This document shows, in pieces, positions 63,637 through 64,000 of a stretch of 64,000 nt of DNA. Below the pieces are notes generated by a model. It made no database searches. It was not told where the DNA came from and worked only from the letters and a program-made list of their open reading frames with translations. Position numbers and translations under genes: made by a program. Source of the DNA: Caballeronia arationis (GTDB lineage: Bacteria; Pseudomonadota; Gammaproteobacteria; Burkholderiales; Burkholderiaceae); NCBI RefSeq assembly GCF_001544975.2, contig NZ_FCOG02000005.1, forward strand, positions 62,001 to 126,000, given 5' to 3'. Numbering within the stretch: the first letter of the stretch is position 1; each line of letters opens with the position of its first letter.

Positions 63637-64000
63637 TCAGTTGACGGCGACAGGCATGTCCAGCTTCTTGACGCCGGGAAGATCGCAGGCGGCGATGGCG
63701 TCGGAGATGGCGTCGATGGCGGGCATCCGCGTGAAGCTCTTGCGCCACGCGAGGACGACGCGACGGTCCGGCACCGGCTCGTCGAACGGGACGTAGCTGA
63801 GGAGGCCGGCGTCGATGCCCCCGGCGTGCGGTTTCACTTCATGCACCGACATGCGCGGCAGCACCGTAATGCCGACACCGCTCGCGACCATATGCCGGAT
63901 CGTCTCCAGCGACGATCCTTCGAACGTCTTCTGGATGCCGTCGGCGTTCTGCGAAAAGCGCATCAGTTCCGGGCACACGCCGAGGACGTGATCGCGGAAA
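63637..64000 (-). CDS. oxyR: LysR-family peroxide regulator OxyR, C-terminal end (partial)
   Basis: About 121 C-terminal residues; the gene continues past the right edge. FRDHVLGVC matches the region around the second redox Cys of OxyR (the Cys that forms the regulatory disulfide), and SLETIRHMVASGVGITVLPRMSV matches the conserved OxyR effector domain. The first redox Cys must lie just beyond the edge. It is followed by a terminator and then by catalase on the same strand, the classical OxyR target. Confidence 0.88.
   Translation of the reverse strand, partial: FRDHVLGVCPELMRFSQNADGIQKTFEGSSLETIRHMVASGVGITVLPRMSVHEVKPHAGGIDAGLLSYVPFDEPVPDRRVVLAWRKSFTRMPAIDAISDAIAACDLPGVKKLDMPVAVN

Overview
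The window reads as a stretch of the main chromosome of a Burkholderiaceae bacterium, most like Paraburkholderia or Caballeronia. This rests on the uniformly high GC, the gene sets (hrcA-hemH-hslR-grpE-trx-dnaK-dnaJ, nadK-recN, yhdP-nitrilase-tldD, glcDEF) and a Burkholderia-type 16-strand porin. The genus is an inference. I saw no tRNA, rRNA, CRISPR array, insertion sequence or phage gene. Apart from one accessory catabolic cluster and one AT-richer gene, this is housekeeping DNA.

Layout. 1-1782: end of a membrane fusion protein and its outer-membrane efflux lipoprotein. 1820-12449: an accessory cluster of eight minus-strand genes (LLM flavin monooxygenase, flavin reductase with a MarR-like tail, MFS carrier, acyl-CoA ligase, GFA protein, ribB, aldehyde dehydrogenase, porin) with a divergent LysR regulator. 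12492-16063: a zinc-ribbon protein, small lipoproteins, a LysM/LytM protein, a GlsB-like protein and a DedA protein. 16266-25780: mutL-miaA, purM (minus), hda, a HAD phosphatase, pcnB, folK, a deoxynucleoside kinase and panB. 25826-35384 (minus): hrcA, hemH, hslR, grpE, a thioredoxin-like gene, dnaK, dnaJ and a pabB-pabC fusion. 35571-38141: nadK and recN. 38326-39264: an AT-richer probable glycosyltransferase. 39373-49100: glnE (minus), yhdP, a nitrilase-family amidase and tldD. 49199-50532: aroG with an aromatic leader-peptide attenuator. 50593-52580 (minus): flavohemoglobin hmp with an NsrR-type operator, and a PduO-type adenosyltransferase. 52808-58255: four FAD or Fe-S genes for 2-hydroxyacid and glycolate oxidation. 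58314-61472: yggS, proC, ubiA (minus) and dps (minus). 61652-64000 (minus): a tiny membrane protein, catalase, and the 3' end of oxyR.

How the genes work together. The chaperone block is probably driven by two sigma-32-like promoters of matching architecture, upstream of grpE and dnaK. The right end is an oxidative-stress block (oxyR, catalase, Dps). In the accessory cluster the reductase would supply reduced FMN to the LLM monooxygenase, ribB would supply a flavin precursor, and the aldehyde dehydrogenase and ligase would carry an aldehyde to acid and acyl-CoA. Its substrate cannot be read from the sequence.

The most striking regulatory feature is the aroG leader: a 21-codon peptide with seven aromatic codons in a row, and four complementary segments that can form either an antiterminator or a terminator. 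Other points are start codons of mutL, hrcA and nadK lying exactly six bases after a -10 box (probable leaderless transcripts), a palindromic double -10 between purM and hda, and a perfect 16-bp hairpin after tldD.
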